From Azospirillum thermophilum (lineage in GTDB: Bacteria > Pseudomonadota > Alphaproteobacteria > Azospirillales > Azospirillaceae), in the NCBI RefSeq assembly GCF_003130795.1, contig NZ_CP029353.1, positions 2,371,501 through 2,435,500 on the forward strand: a stretch of 64,000 nt of DNA, read 5' to 3'. The position numbers and the translations under genes are program-made. Shown here one piece after another: positions 8,005-17,731 of this stretch (positions are counted from its first letter, which is position 1; the number at the start of each line of letters is the position of its first letter). The notes below the pieces were generated by a model. That model had not been told where the DNA came from and searched no databases. It saw nothing but the letters and a program-made list of their open reading frames with translations.

Positions 8005-9138
8005 TCACCACCCCAGCGGCGGCGCGTAGAGCAGGCCGCCGGCCGACCACAGGCTGTTGATGCCGCGGTCGATCTTCAGCGGCGAGGACTGGCCCAGGTT
8101 GCGGTCGTAGATCTCGGCATAGCTGCCGACCTGCGTCACCACCCGCCAGCCCCATTCGTCGTCCAGCCCCAATCCCTGGCCCAGGCCGGGGACCCCGCCC
8201 AGCAGGCGCTGCGTCTCCATGTCGCCGTCCAGCCGGCGCTGGGCCGCGGTGGCGGCGGTGACGCCCTTCTCCTCGGCCAGGATGGTCGACAGGATCACCC
8301 AGCGCACGATGTTGAACCAGACATGGTCGTCGTTGCGCACCATCGGCGCCAGCGGTTCGCGCGAGATGACCTCCGGCAGGATGCGGTAGTCGTCGCTGTT
8401 GGGCGCCGCCTGCGCCCGCTGGGCGTAGAGGCCGACGCGGTCGCCGGTGTAGAGGTCGCAATGATGATTGAAGAAGGCACCGAGCGCGCCCTCGGTCGAG
8501 CGGGCGCGCTTGAGCGTCAGGCGGGCGCCGGTTCGGGCGACCCAGTCCTCGATGTTGCGGACGGTGGTGGTGCCTTCCACCACGCAGACGCTGGCCGGCT
8601 GGGACGAACGGACGATCGCCGCCAGGGTGGGCGGCTCGACCGAGCGGTGGGCCATGAAGCCCTGCGCGTCGAACATGTAGACGAGGGGAAAGGCGACGGC
8701 GAGCGAGGCCTCGCGCTGCAGGGTCCAGGTGGTTCCCTCCATCACCACGTCGACGCTGCCCTCGCGCAGGACGGAGAAGCGGTTCTCCGTGCCGATCTCG
8801 ACGATGGACGCCCCCTCGGTGCTGCCGACCACCGCGGCGGCCAGCGCGCGGCACATGTCGGCGAAGAAGCCGCGCCAGTGGCCCGCCTCGTCCATCGCGG
8901 CCAGCCCGGCGCCGCTGGGGGTGATGCCGCAGCGTACCGCCCCCGCCTCGCGCACCCGCTCCAGCGTGCCGGCACTGTGGCCGCCGGCCGGCGCGGCCGG
9001 CGCGGCCGGAAGGCCGGCGATCTGGAGGCCGGCGATCTGGCCGGCGATCCGCGAGGAGGCCGCCGCGCCGGCCGCGCCTAAGGTGGCGCCGATCCACAGA
9101 CAGACCGCCCCCAGCGCCATCCTCGTCGACCGCCGCAT
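8005..9138 (-). CDS. AapJ/BztA-like amino-acid ABC transporter substrate-binding protein
   Basis: 377 residues with an N-terminal signal peptide (ALGAVCLWIGATLGAAGAAASS). The mature part begins with an Ala/Pro linker carrying a small repeat (IAGLQIAGL; a 15-bp tandem repeat at 9011-9040), followed by the bacterial extracellular solute-binding family 3 fold: VREAGAVRCGI, GFFADMCRALAAAV, NRFSVLREGSVDVVMEGTTWTLQRE and NRNLG-like C-terminal IYDRNLGQSSPL. The length and the long insertions are those of the general L-amino-acid binder AapJ. No permease or ATPase gene is adjacent, so it is an orphan, perhaps feeding a system elsewhere or sensing for the divergent hybrid kinase at 9339. Confidence 0.87.
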   Translation of the reverse strand: MRRSTRMALGAVCLWIGATLGAAGAAASSRIAGQIAGLQIAGLPAAPAAPAGGHSAGTLERVREAGAVRCGITPSGAGLAAMDEAGHWRGFFADMCRALAAAVVGSTEGASIVEIGTENRFSVLREGSVDVVMEGTTWTLQREASLAVAFPLVYMFDAQGFMAHRSVEPPTLAAIVRSSQPASVCVVEGTTTVRNIEDWVARTGARLTLKRARSTEGALGAFFNHHCDLYTGDRVGLYAQRAQAAPNSDDYRILPEVISREPLAPMVRNDDHVWFNIVRWVILSTILAEEKGVTAATAAQRRLDGDMETQRLLGGVPGLGQGLGLDDEWGWRVVTQVGSYAEIYDRNLGQSSPLKIDRGINSLWSAGGLLYAPPLGW

Positions 9139-9338
9139 GTGCCGTCCCCATCTGCCGTGGCGGAAGCCCTTCCGACCTCCGGCTTATAGCTTCCGTAGCC
9201 AACCGCGCCGCGTCAACTGCGGTTAGGGGAAGGAGGGCGGCAAAGCCGGCGGGCAGCCGGAATTGCACCTGGAAGCCGGCCCATGCTATTCGGTAAGGGA
9301 AGAGGAACCGCGGCCCGCCATCTTCGGCCGCTTCCGGG

Positions 9339-12300
9339 ATGGGGCGAGGCGGCATGCGGGTTCCCCGGCAGAGCGTGGCGTTCCGCATCCTGGCGGGACT
9401 GACGGTGATCGGCGGCCTCGCCGCCGCCACCAGCGTCGTCGCCGTGTCGCTGTTCACCCGCTTCCACGAAGGCTTCGAGCAGATCGCCACCGCCAAGGTG
9501 CCGGGGCTGGTCAGCGCCTCGCAGCTCGCCCAGCAGAGCGGCACCATCGCCGCCCTGGCCCCGGCGCTGGTCGCCGTGCAGGACCAGCCGGCCCGCGAGG
9601 CCGTGATGGCACGGCTGGGCGACCAGATCATCCTGCTGGAGGAGCTGATGGGCCGGCTGGCGGCCCGCGGCGAACCCCTGACCGACCTGTCGGAGCTGGA
9701 GCGCCACAAGAACGAGCTGGTCGCCAACCTGCTGAGCCTGAACGCCCAGGTGAAGGAGCAGCTCGCCCAGACCGCCGCCACCAACGCCCGCGTCGCCTCG
9801 CTGGTCGATCTGTCGGGCCGGCTGCGCCGGGCGGAGGAGGAGCAGGCGGAGGGCGAGCGGGCGGAGGCCGTCCGCCGCTGGGGCCGGGCCGGCGTCGAAA
9901 CCGCGACCATCCTGATGGCCGCCACCCGCGCCGACCAGGAGATCCGGCTGGAGCGGCTGCGCCGCGACGCGCTGGCGGCGCTCGGCCGGGCGGCGCGCGC
10001 GCTGGAGTCCCTGCCGCCGCAGGCCGCCGCGGCGCTCGCCCCGCTGCAGATGGAACTGGCGGAGCATGTGGCGTCCGGCAGTCCCGACGACCGCACGCTG
10101 TTCGACGACCGGCTGGCCGAACTGTCGCTCGCCCGCGCCGTCAAGGGCGGCGTGACGCGCAACCAGATCGTCGCCGACCGGCTGGTCGCCGCCGTCTCCG
10201 ACTATTTCCTGGCCGCGGAGCAGGACATCACCCGCCGTTCCGCCGATTACGAGCACGTCATCGGCAACGGGCAGAAGGCGGTCATCGCCATGGCGGTGCT
10301 GTCGATCCTGGGGGCCGCCGCGATCTTCGCCTACATCCACCGCAACGTGGTGCGGCGGCTCAGCGCGCTGCAGGGCGCCATGGCGGCCTACGAGCGCGGC
10401 CAGCCGGTCGCCATCCCGACCGACGGACGGGACGAGATCGGGGCGATGGCCCGCGCGCTCAGCTATTTCGTCGCCACCATCCGGGCGCGAGAGACCGCCC
10501 TGTCCGACAGCGAGCGCCGCCTGCGCGCGATTCTGGAACAGAGCCCGGTCGGCGTCTCCATCCGGCGGATCGACGGCACGGTGGTCTTCGCCAACGCCCG
10601 CGCGGCGGAGCTGGCCGGCCGCGCCCCGGCCGATTTCGTCGGGCAGCGGCTGGCGGTGGCGGCCCCCGGCACCGCCGCCCCCCTGCGGCGCACCGCACCG
10701 CCCCGCGACGAGTCCGGCGTGGTGGCGCGCGACGTCGAGGTGGCGCTGGACCGGCCGGACGGCAGCCGGGTCTGGGCGCTGCAGACCCTCCAGCGCACGG
10801 AGTTCGAGGGCCATCCGGCGGTGCTGGTGTGGAGCTACGACATCACCGGCCGCAAGCGGGCCGAGGAGGATCTGCGCACCGCCAAGGAGCAGGCGGAGAT
10901 CGCCGCCCGCTCCAAGTCGGAGTTCCTGGCGACGATGAGCCACGAGATCCGCACGCCGATGAACGGGGTGCTGGGCATGCTGGAGCTGATCGCCCTGACG
11001 CCGCTCGACGCGGAGCAGACCTCGCTGATCGCCACCGTGCGCGACAGCGCCACCACCCTGCTGCGAATCATCGACGACATCCTCGACCTGTCGAAGATCG
11101 AGGCCGGCAAGCTCGACCTGGAGGAGCTGGAGATGCGCCCGGCCGATCTGGTGGAAGGCGTGGCGGACCTGCTGGCGCCCCAGGCGCATCAGAAGCGGCT
11201 GGCGCTGGTCTGCGACATCGACGCCACGGTGCCGGCCGCCCTGCGCGGCGACCCCGGGCGGCTGCGCCAGATCCTGTTCAACCTGACCGGCAACGCCATC
11301 AAGTTCACCGACAAGGGCCGGGTGATCCTGCGCATGCACGCCGCCGGGCCCGCCGCCCCCGGCCATGCCCGGCTGCATGTGGCGGTGGAGGACACCGGCA
11401 TCGGCATCCCGCTGGAAGCCCAGTCCCGCCTGTTCCAGCCCTTCAGCCAGGCCGACAGCTCCACCACCCGCCGGTTCGGCGGCACCGGGCTGGGGCTGGC
11501 CATCTGCCACCGGCTGGTCGAGATGATGGGCGGCCGGATCGGCATCGACTCGGTCCCCGGCCGCGGCTCGACCTTCTGGTTCACCGTGGAGCTTCCGCTG
11601 GCCGACCCCCAGGAGCCGCCGGAGGAGCCCCTGCTGGAGGGGCTGGCCATCCTGGTCGCCGACGGCGATCCGGTGCGGCGCGCCGTGCTGGCCCGCTATC
11701 TCGCGCGGGCCGGCGCCAGGGTGGCGGAGGCGGCGAGCGGCAGCGAGGCGGCGAACCGGATCGCCCTGGCGGGGGCGGACCTTCTGGTGCTCGCCTCGGG
11801 CCTGACCGACGGCACCGCCGCCCAAGCGCTGGAGCGCATCGCGGCGACCGGCCGCAGGCCACCCTGCCTGCTGCTGGAGAACGGGCACGAGGGCGGGCGC
11901 GACGGCGTCCGGGGCCGCGACCCCGCCGCCCCGCGGGACACGGCGGGAGCGGCGGCCGAGGCGCCCACGGAAATCCTGGTCCAGCCGGTCCACCGCGACT
12001 CCCTGCTGCTGGCGGCCTCCCGGCTGACCGGACGCACCGCCCCGGCCCCGCCGCCCGCCATGCCGCCCGCCGACAGCGCCTCGCCCCCGCCGCTGCCCGC
12101 CCGCGTCCTGGAGGCCGGACCGATCCTGGTGGCGGAGGACAACCCGACCAACCAGCAGGTCGTGCTGCGCCAGCTCCGCCGGCTCGGCTTCGACGCCGAC
12201 CTCGCCGGCGACGGGGTGGAGGCGCTGGCGGCCTGGCGCGCCCGCCGCTACCAGGCGCTGATCACCGACTGCCACATGCCGCGGATGGACGGCTACGAGC

Positions 12301-12890
12301 TGGCCCGCCGCGTCCGCGCCGCCGAGGAGTGGGCCGGCGGCCGGCACATCCCGATCATCGCCATGACCGCCAACGCCCTGACCGGCGAGATGGAGCGCTG
12401 CGTCGCCGCCGGCATGGACGACTATCTCGCCAAGCCCGTGACCCTGGTCCAGCTCGCCACCGTGCTGGGCCGCCGCCTCGCCGACCCCGCCCCCCAGCCG
12501 GACAAGCCGATGACCGTCCCCGCCCCCGCGCCGGAGCTGCCGGTGCTCGACCTCGACCATCTGCGGGCGACCTTCGGGGCGCTCGACGCCGGCACGGCGG
12601 AGATGATGGACCTGTTCCTGGACAGCACCCGCCCGACCATCGAACGTGCCGCCGAGGCGCTCGCCGAGGGCAGGGACGAGGAGGCGCGCGCCGCCGCCCA
12701 TTCCGCCGCCGGGGCCGCCCGCACCGCCGGGGCGAAGCTGCTGGCCGCCGCCCTGTCGGCGATGGAGGTGGCGATCGTCGAGGAGCGCGGGGCGGATGCC
12801 GCCGCCCATGCGGGCGAGGCGCTGCGCGCCTTTCCCCAGGTGGAGGAGGCCATCCGCCGCCTGCGCCGGGACCTCAGCGTCGATGCGTGA
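9339..12890 (+). CDS. Hybrid sensor histidine kinase/response regulator with HPt
   Basis: 1183 residues (ATG 9339; ATG 9354 is an alternative). Order: membrane helix about 17-38, a large helical periplasmic domain (TorS-like), second helix about 313-333, HAMP, a PAS domain (about 390-500), HisKA with MSHEIRTPMN (phospho-acceptor His535), HATPase with NLTGNAIKF, DTGIGIP and GGTGLGL. Two receiver domains follow. The first has lost its phospho-acceptor Asp (LLVLASGLTDG), while the second is intact (TDCHMPRMDGYE, Asp977; KP near 1030). The C-terminal HPt carries His1121 in AAAHSAAGAARTAGA. This is a complete internal phosphorelay. The output regulator is not encoded nearby. It is divergent from the AapJ-like gene. 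Confidence 0.9.
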   Translation: MGRGGMRVPRQSVAFRILAGLTVIGGLAAATSVVAVSLFTRFHEGFEQIATAKVPGLVSASQLAQQSGTIAALAPALVAVQDQPAREAVMARLGDQIILLEELMGRLAARGEPLTDLSELERHKNELVANLLSLNAQVKEQLAQTAATNARVASLVDLSGRLRRAEEEQAEGERAEAVRRWGRAGVETATILMAATRADQEIRLERLRRDALAALGRAARALESLPPQAAAALAPLQMELAEHVASGSPDDRTLFDDRLAELSLARAVKGGVTRNQIVADRLVAAVSDYFLAAEQDITRRSADYEHVIGNGQKAVIAMAVLSILGAAAIFAYIHRNVVRRLSALQGAMAAYERGQPVAIPTDGRDEIGAMARALSYFVATIRARETALSDSERRLRAILEQSPVGVSIRRIDGTVVFANARAAELAGRAPADFVGQRLAVAAPGTAAPLRRTAPPRDESGVVARDVEVALDRPDGSRVWALQTLQRTEFEGHPAVLVWSYDITGRKRAEEDLRTAKEQAEIAARSKSEFLATMSHEIRTPMNGVLGMLELIALTPLDAEQTSLIATVRDSATTLLRIIDDILDLSKIEAGKLDLEELEMRPADLVEGVADLLAPQAHQKRLALVCDIDATVPAALRGDPGRLRQILFNLTGNAIKFTDKGRVILRMHAAGPAAPGHARLHVAVEDTGIGIPLEAQSRLFQPFSQADSSTTRRFGGTGLGLAICHRLVEMMGGRIGIDSVPGRGSTFWFTVELPLADPQEPPEEPLLEGLAILVADGDPVRRAVLARYLARAGARVAEAASGSEAANRIALAGADLLVLASGLTDGTAAQALERIAATGRRPPCLLLENGHEGGRDGVRGRDPAAPRDTAGAAAEAPTEILVQPVHRDSLLLAASRLTGRTAPAPPPAMPPADSASPPPLPARVLEAGPILVAEDNPTNQQVVLRQLRRLGFDADLAGDGVEALAAWRARRYQALITDCHMPRMDGYELARRVRAAEEWAGGRHIPIIAMTANALTGEMERCVAAGMDDYLAKPVTLVQLATVLGRRLADPAPQPDKPMTVPAPAPELPVLDLDHLRATFGALDAGTAEMMDLFLDSTRPTIERAAEALAEGRDEEARAAAHSAAGAARTAGAKLLAAALSAMEVAIVEERGADAAAHAGEALRAFPQVEEAIRRLRRDLSVDA

Positions 12891-12980
12891 ACCAGGCAAC
12901 CGTCACTTTACAACGAATAATAGCAGAGCGGCCATGTCCGTTGCTTGTCCACCCCGCATTCGTGAACTAAACTCCGGCAT

Positions 12981-15308
12981 GTGGACTCCATCACGAAGAC
13001 ATATCTGCCGGCGGCGCTTGCGCTCGGGCTGGGAGCGGGGCTCGGTCTCTCGGACGGGACGGGCTCTCCGGCCGGCCTTTTGCTCGCCGGGGTGCTGAGC
13101 GTGACCGGTTTCGGCAGCCTGTTCTGGGGCCTGAAGACCGGCCGGCGGCGGGCCGAGCAGCTTGCCGCCGACCGCGACCGGCTGGAGGCCCTGCTGGCCG
13201 CCGCGCCCTTCCCCTGGTGCGCCTGGCATGCCGACGGCAGCAGCAGCCTGTCGGAGGAGTGCCGCAGCGCGCTCGGCGTCGCCACGGCGGACGAGTTGAT
13301 GACCCTCGTCGACGGTGGGGAGACGGTCGCCGCGGCGGTGGAGCGGCTGCGCCGCTCGGGCGAGCCCTTCCGGCTGGAGACCACGGCGCGCGACGGGCGG
13401 CGCTTCGTCCTGACCGGCCGGCGCGGCGCCGCCGACGGCCACGCCGCCTGCTCGGTCGTCTGGATCGAGGACATCAGCGACCGCGTCCATGCCGACGACG
13501 AACTGCGCGCCGCCCGGCAGAACGCCGATTCGGCCCTGGCCGAGCTGCGCGCCGCCGCCGACGCCCTGCCGGTCCCGCTGTGGGTGCGCGGGGCCGACCT
13601 GTCGCTCGTCTGGTGCAACAGCGCCTATGCCCGCGCCGTCGACAGCGACCCCGCGACCGCCATCGCCGAGCAGCGGGAGCTTGCCGGCGGCACCGGCGGC
13701 GACGGCCGGGCGCTGGCCGGGCGGGCCCGCTCCGCCGGCTTCGCCCAATCGGAGCGGATGCCCGTCGTGATCGGCACCGAGCGGCGCCTGCTGGAGGTGA
13801 CGGAGGCGCCGCTGCCCTCCCCCCGCGGCAGCGGCACGCTGGTGGTCGGCTACGCCCTCGACCTGACCGAGATGGAAGGGCTGCAGGGCGAGCTGAAGCG
13901 CCATCTCGCCGCCCATGCCGAGGTGCTGGAGCGGCTGGGCACCGCCATCGCCATCTTCGGTCCCGACACCCGGCTGAGGTTCTTCAACCAGGCCTATGCC
14001 CGGCTGTGGGACCTGGACGAGGCCTGGCTGCGCACCGAGCCGACCAATGCCGAACTGCTGGAGGAGCTGCGCGCCCGCCGCCGGCTGCCGGAATATGCCG
14101 ACTACCAGACCTTCAAGCGCGAGCGGCTGACCCGCTACACCCACCTGATGGAGCCGATGGAGGAGCTGATGCACCTGCCGGACGGCACCACGCTGCGCCA
14201 TCTGGCGGCCCCGCATCCGCTGGGCGGGCTGATCACCATCCTGGAGGACGTGACCAACACGCTGGCGCTGGAGTCCTCCTACAACACGCTGATCGCGGTC
14301 CAGCAGGAGACGCTGGACAATCTGGCGGAAGGCATCGCCGTGTTCGGCGGCGACGGCCGGCTGAAGCTGTCCAACCCCGCCTTCGCCCGCGTCTGGGACC
14401 TGGGCGACGAGGACCTGCAGGGCGAGCCGCACATCGCCGAGGTGATCGAGCTGATGCGGCCGCTGCTGGAGAATGGCGGCGACTGGGACACGCTGAAGGA
14501 GGAGATGATCGGCGCGACGCTGGAGCGCACCGTGCGCTCCGGCCGGCTGGAACGCGGCGACGGCTCGGTCGTCGAGTTCTCCACCCTGCCGCTGCCCGAC
14601 GGGGCGGTGCTGAACAGCTACCTCGACGTCACCGACAGCGCCCGGCTGGAGCATGCGCTGCGCGCCTCCAACGCCGCGCTGGAGGCCGCCGACCAGTTGA
14701 AGAGCGAGTTCATCGCCAACGTCTCGCACCATCTGCGCACGCCGCTGAACGGCATCATCGGCTTCGCCGAGGTGCTGGCGAACGAGTATTTCGGGACGCT
14801 CAACGCCCGGCAGATGGAGTACGTCAAGGGCGTGCTGAACGCCGGCGAGCGGCTGCTGGAGCTGATCGACGACGTGGTGGACCTGACCAGCCTGGGGGCC
14901 GGCGTCGCCACGCTGGAGCGCGGGACGGTCGACGTGTCGGACCTGCTGGGCTCGGTGGCCGGCCTGACCCGCGAGTGGGCGCGGCGCGAGGGGCTGAAAC
15001 TGGAGATCGCCGCCCCCGCCGGCCTCGGCGCCATCGAGGGCGACGGCAAGCGGCTGAAGCAGGCGCTGTTCACGCTGGTGGTCGGCGCCATCCGCAACCC
15101 GCCGCGCTCCGGCCGCATCCAGCTCGGCGGGTCGCGCAGCGAGGACGAGCTCGTGCTGACCGTCGACGGCGCCGCGACCACCGCCGACCGCCCCGGCACC
15201 CACGAATCCGCCGCCCTCGGCCTGTCGCTCGCCCGCAACGTCATCGAACTCCACGGCGGCCGGCTGGAAGCCGAGGACGGGCTGGTGCGCTGCGTGCTGC
15301 CGGTCTGA
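12981..15308 (+). CDS. divL: DivL-like PAS-domain histidine (pseudo)kinase
   Basis: 775 residues with a GTG start. Order: N-terminal hydrophobic segment (about 6-45), a run of PAS domains including the alphaproteobacterial PAS_7 pair (LGTAIAIFGPDTRLRFFNQAYARLWDLDE and NLAEGIAVFGGDGRLKLSNPAFARVWDLGDE), then HisKA and a HATPase-like end. The dimerisation motif is NVSHHLRTPLN with His583 kept. The ATP lid is eroded: the N-box reads LFTLVVGAIRN and no DxGxG box is present, only LSLARNVIELHGG. This architecture, upstream of tsaE-amgK-murU-addBA-trxA, matches DivL, the cell-cycle regulator of the CckA/CtrA pathway. Symbol assigned from architecture and gene order; Caulobacter DivL has Tyr at the His position. 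Confidence 0.75.
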   Translation: MDSITKTYLPAALALGLGAGLGLSDGTGSPAGLLLAGVLSVTGFGSLFWGLKTGRRRAEQLAADRDRLEALLAAAPFPWCAWHADGSSSLSEECRSALGVATADELMTLVDGGETVAAAVERLRRSGEPFRLETTARDGRRFVLTGRRGAADGHAACSVVWIEDISDRVHADDELRAARQNADSALAELRAAADALPVPLWVRGADLSLVWCNSAYARAVDSDPATAIAEQRELAGGTGGDGRALAGRARSAGFAQSERMPVVIGTERRLLEVTEAPLPSPRGSGTLVVGYALDLTEMEGLQGELKRHLAAHAEVLERLGTAIAIFGPDTRLRFFNQAYARLWDLDEAWLRTEPTNAELLEELRARRRLPEYADYQTFKRERLTRYTHLMEPMEELMHLPDGTTLRHLAAPHPLGGLITILEDVTNTLALESSYNTLIAVQQETLDNLAEGIAVFGGDGRLKLSNPAFARVWDLGDEDLQGEPHIAEVIELMRPLLENGGDWDTLKEEMIGATLERTVRSGRLERGDGSVVEFSTLPLPDGAVLNSYLDVTDSARLEHALRASNAALEAADQLKSEFIANVSHHLRTPLNGIIGFAEVLANEYFGTLNARQMEYVKGVLNAGERLLELIDDVVDLTSLGAGVATLERGTVDVSDLLGSVAGLTREWARREGLKLEIAAPAGLGAIEGDGKRLKQALFTLVVGAIRNPPRSGRIQLGGSRSEDELVLTVDGAATTADRPGTHESAALGLSLARNVIELHGGRLEAEDGLVRCVLPV

Positions 15309-15332
15309 GCGCAACCCGTTCCGCGGCCCCGT

Positions 15333-16771
15333 CTATCGCGGCAGGGTCACGGTCACCCTCAGCCCGCCCCCCGGCCGGTTGGCGAGGGTGATGTCCCCGC
15401 CATGGCCGCGGATGATGGTGCGGGCGGTCGACAGGCCGAGCCCGACCCCGCCGGTGTCGCGGGACCGCGAGCGCTCCAGCCGGTAGAAGGGGCGAAGACC
15501 TTCTCGAACTCCTCCTCCGGGATGCCCGGCCCCTCGTCCTCGACGTCGATCAGGATGGGGGCCGGGATGGAGGAGTCGGGATGCCCGTCCGGCGGCAGGG
15601 TCAGGCGGACCGAGCAGCCGCCGCCATAGGCGATGGCGTTGTCCATCAGGTTGGCCAGCGCCCGGCGCAGCGCCACCGGCCGCCCCTCCGCCACCGCGTG
15701 GGACGGGCCTTCGTACTGCGCCCTGTTGCCGGCATCGACACGGTCGTCGCACAGGCTCTGCAGCAGGTCGGCGATGTCCAGCCGGCCGCGCGGCTCGCGC
15801 TTGGCGTCCTCGCGGGCGAAGGCGAGGGTGGCCGAGATCATCGCCTCCATCTCGTCGAGGTCGGCCAGCATCTTGCGCTGCATCTCCGGATCCTCGACCA
15901 GCTCGGCCCGCAGCCTGAGCCGGGTGATCGGCGTGCGCAGGTCGTGGCTGATGGCGGCCAGCATCTGGGTGCGGTCGGCGACGAAGCGGGCGAGCCGCGC
16001 CTGCATCCGGTTGAAGGCGCGGGTGGCGGCGCGCAGTTCCAGCGGGCCGGTCTCGGGCAGCGGCGGCGCCTCGCCGTCCACCCCCAGCCGCTCGGCCGCC
16101 GCGGCGAAGCGGGCGAGCGGGGCGGTGAAGCGGCGCGAGGCCCAGAGCGACACCGCCAGGATCACCGCCACCACCGCGCCCATCCAGAAGACGAAGCGCA
16201 GGATGCGGAACGGCCCGGCCAGCGGGTCGCCGCCGGTGAAGGTCAGCCAGGAGCCGTCGCGCAGTTGCACCGACAGCCGCACATGCGGCCCCCAGCGCCG
16301 GTCCTCCTCCGGCGGCGGGCCGGGCGGGCGGATGGCGGGGGCGCGGTCGAAGACGACCATCACCGCGCGGTTCGGGTCGCCCAGCGACTCGCGCAGCCGC
16401 CAGCGCAGCGAGTCGAAGCGGCGGCTGGCGGGATCGCCCGGCGGTGGCGGCTCGGGCTGCCACAGGACGCGCAGCACCGGGTCGTCGATGGCGCCCACCA
16501 GCCGGGCGCGGCCGGCCACCGGCGTGCTCTCGACAAGCTGAACGATGGCGGTGATGCGCTGGATCAGCACCCCCGGCCCATGGACCGGCGGGCCGGGATT
16601 GCGGTCGGTCATGTAGACCAGCGCGCTGATCGCCTGCGTCAGCAGCAGCGCCAGCACGACGGTGACCGCCATGCGCGCGGCGATGCTGTCGGGGATCAGC
16701 CGCCGTCGCCGCCGGCGGGTGCGGGGCTCCGGAGCCGTTTCCGCCGGGGTGCCGGTCGTCGTGTCGGCCAT
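15333..16771 (-). CDS. EnvZ/CpxA-type sensor histidine kinase (frame broken)
   Basis: About 479 residues after restoring one base. Transmembrane helix near residues 20-45 (MAVTVVLALLLTQAISALVYM), periplasmic sensor, second helix (FRILRFVFWMGAVVAVILAVSLWA), HAMP, HisKA with AISHDLRTPITRLRLRAE, and HATPase with NLMDNAIAYGGG and DEGPGIPEEEFEKVFAPF. The frame breaks at the G-run 15489-15492. The continuation YRLERSRSRDTGGVGLGLSTARTII, down to the TAG at 15333, is intact in the neighbouring frame. It begins four bases after the response-regulator stop, and ends 24 bases from the convergent divL-like gene. Probably senses envelope stress, judging from the Spy-like neighbour. Confidence 0.85.
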
Positions 16772-16775
16772 GGCG

Positions 16776-17506
16776 TCAGCCCCGCGCGGTGACGGCGGGG
16801 GTGAACAGATAGCGCCGCCGCGCACCGTCTTGATCAGGGCGGGCTCGGCCGGGTCCGGCTCGATCTTGCGGCGCAGCCGGCTGACCTGCACGTCGACGGA
16901 GCGGTCGAACGGCACCGCCGACCGGCCGCGGGCGAGGTCGAGCAGCTGGTCGCGGGTCAGCACCCGCTGCGGATGCTCCACGAAGGCGACCAGCAGGTCG
17001 TATTCCCCGGCGGAGAGCTGGACCAGCACCCCGTCGGCCGAGCGCAGCTCCCGCTTGGCGAGGTCGAGCGACCAGCCCTCGAACTCCAGCACCTTGCCGG
17101 GGGCCGCGGTCCCCGGGGCCGGAGGTGCCGCGGCGCGGCGCAGCACCGCCTTGATGCGGGCCAGCAGCTCGCGAGGGCTGAAGGGCTTCGCGAGATAGTC
17201 GTCGGCCCCCATCTCCAGCCCGACGATGCGGTCGGTCTCCTCCCCCATGGCGGTCAGCATGATGATCGGCGTCTGGGCGGTGGCGGGCGAGGCGCGCAGC
17301 CGGCGGCAGAGCGACAGCCCGTCCTCCCCCGGCAGCATGAGGTCGAGCACGATCAGGTCGACGCGCGATCCGTCGAGCGTGCGCGACATCTCCGCCCCGT
17401 CCTTCACGCCGGTGACGCGGAAGCCGTGGCGGGTGAGGAACTGGGCGACGAGCGAGCGGATCTCGCGGTCGTCGTCGACGACGAGGAGATGGGGCGTGCG
17501 GTCCAT
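16776..17506 (-). CDS. OmpR-family response regulator (frame broken)
   Basis: About 243 residues after restoring one base. Receiver domain with DDD at 11-13, phospho-acceptor Asp55 (LIVLDLMLPGEDG), conserved Thr and Lys (MLTAMGEE, YLAKPFSPREL). The winged-helix DNA-binding domain has LSAGEYDLLVAFVEHPQRVLTRDQLLD and DRSVDVQVSRLRRKIEPD. The expected end TVRGGGYLFTPAVTARG is reached only by adding one C/G at 16813-16815; without it the frame runs on into the kinase gene. Operon with the kinase; divergent from the Spy-like gene with GTTAC repeats between, the likely binding sites. Confidence 0.87.
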
Positions 17507-17550
17507 GCCCCCATGATCGGACAGGCGGCCGGTGCCGGTGAAGAAGAATT

Positions 17551-17595
17551 GTGTAACCGCCCGTTACGGGAGCGGCGGCCGTTACACACTGTTAC
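17551..17595. promoter_or_regulatory. GTTAC repeat cluster, candidate response-regulator operator
   Basis: In the 225-base divergent gap, GTTAC occurs at 17563, 17581 and 17591, and its complement GTAAC at 17553. The last two are in the same orientation and ten bases apart (GTTACACACTGTTACC), one helical turn. This is the layout OmpR-family regulators bind (compare the tandem half-sites of CpxR or PhoB). The region sits about 30-75 bases from the regulator start and about 140 bases from the Spy-like start. Binding is inferred. Confidence 0.55.
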
Positions 17596-17731
17596 CAAGT
17601 GACCGGTTGGGGGACATCAACCGGCAAACTCGACGGCCCATCATCCGGGTCATCGGGAGCGCTTCGGGCCGCGGCGGCGATCCGCCGGGAGGGCCCGGCT
17701 CCCAACGGGATCACACACAGGAGTTCCTGCC

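Noticed and set aside
9213..12899. A 1228-codon minus-strand open frame opposite the hybrid kinase
   Set aside because: Same reason: Gly/Arg/Gln-rich shadow, no homology features, and the plus strand encodes a full kinase.
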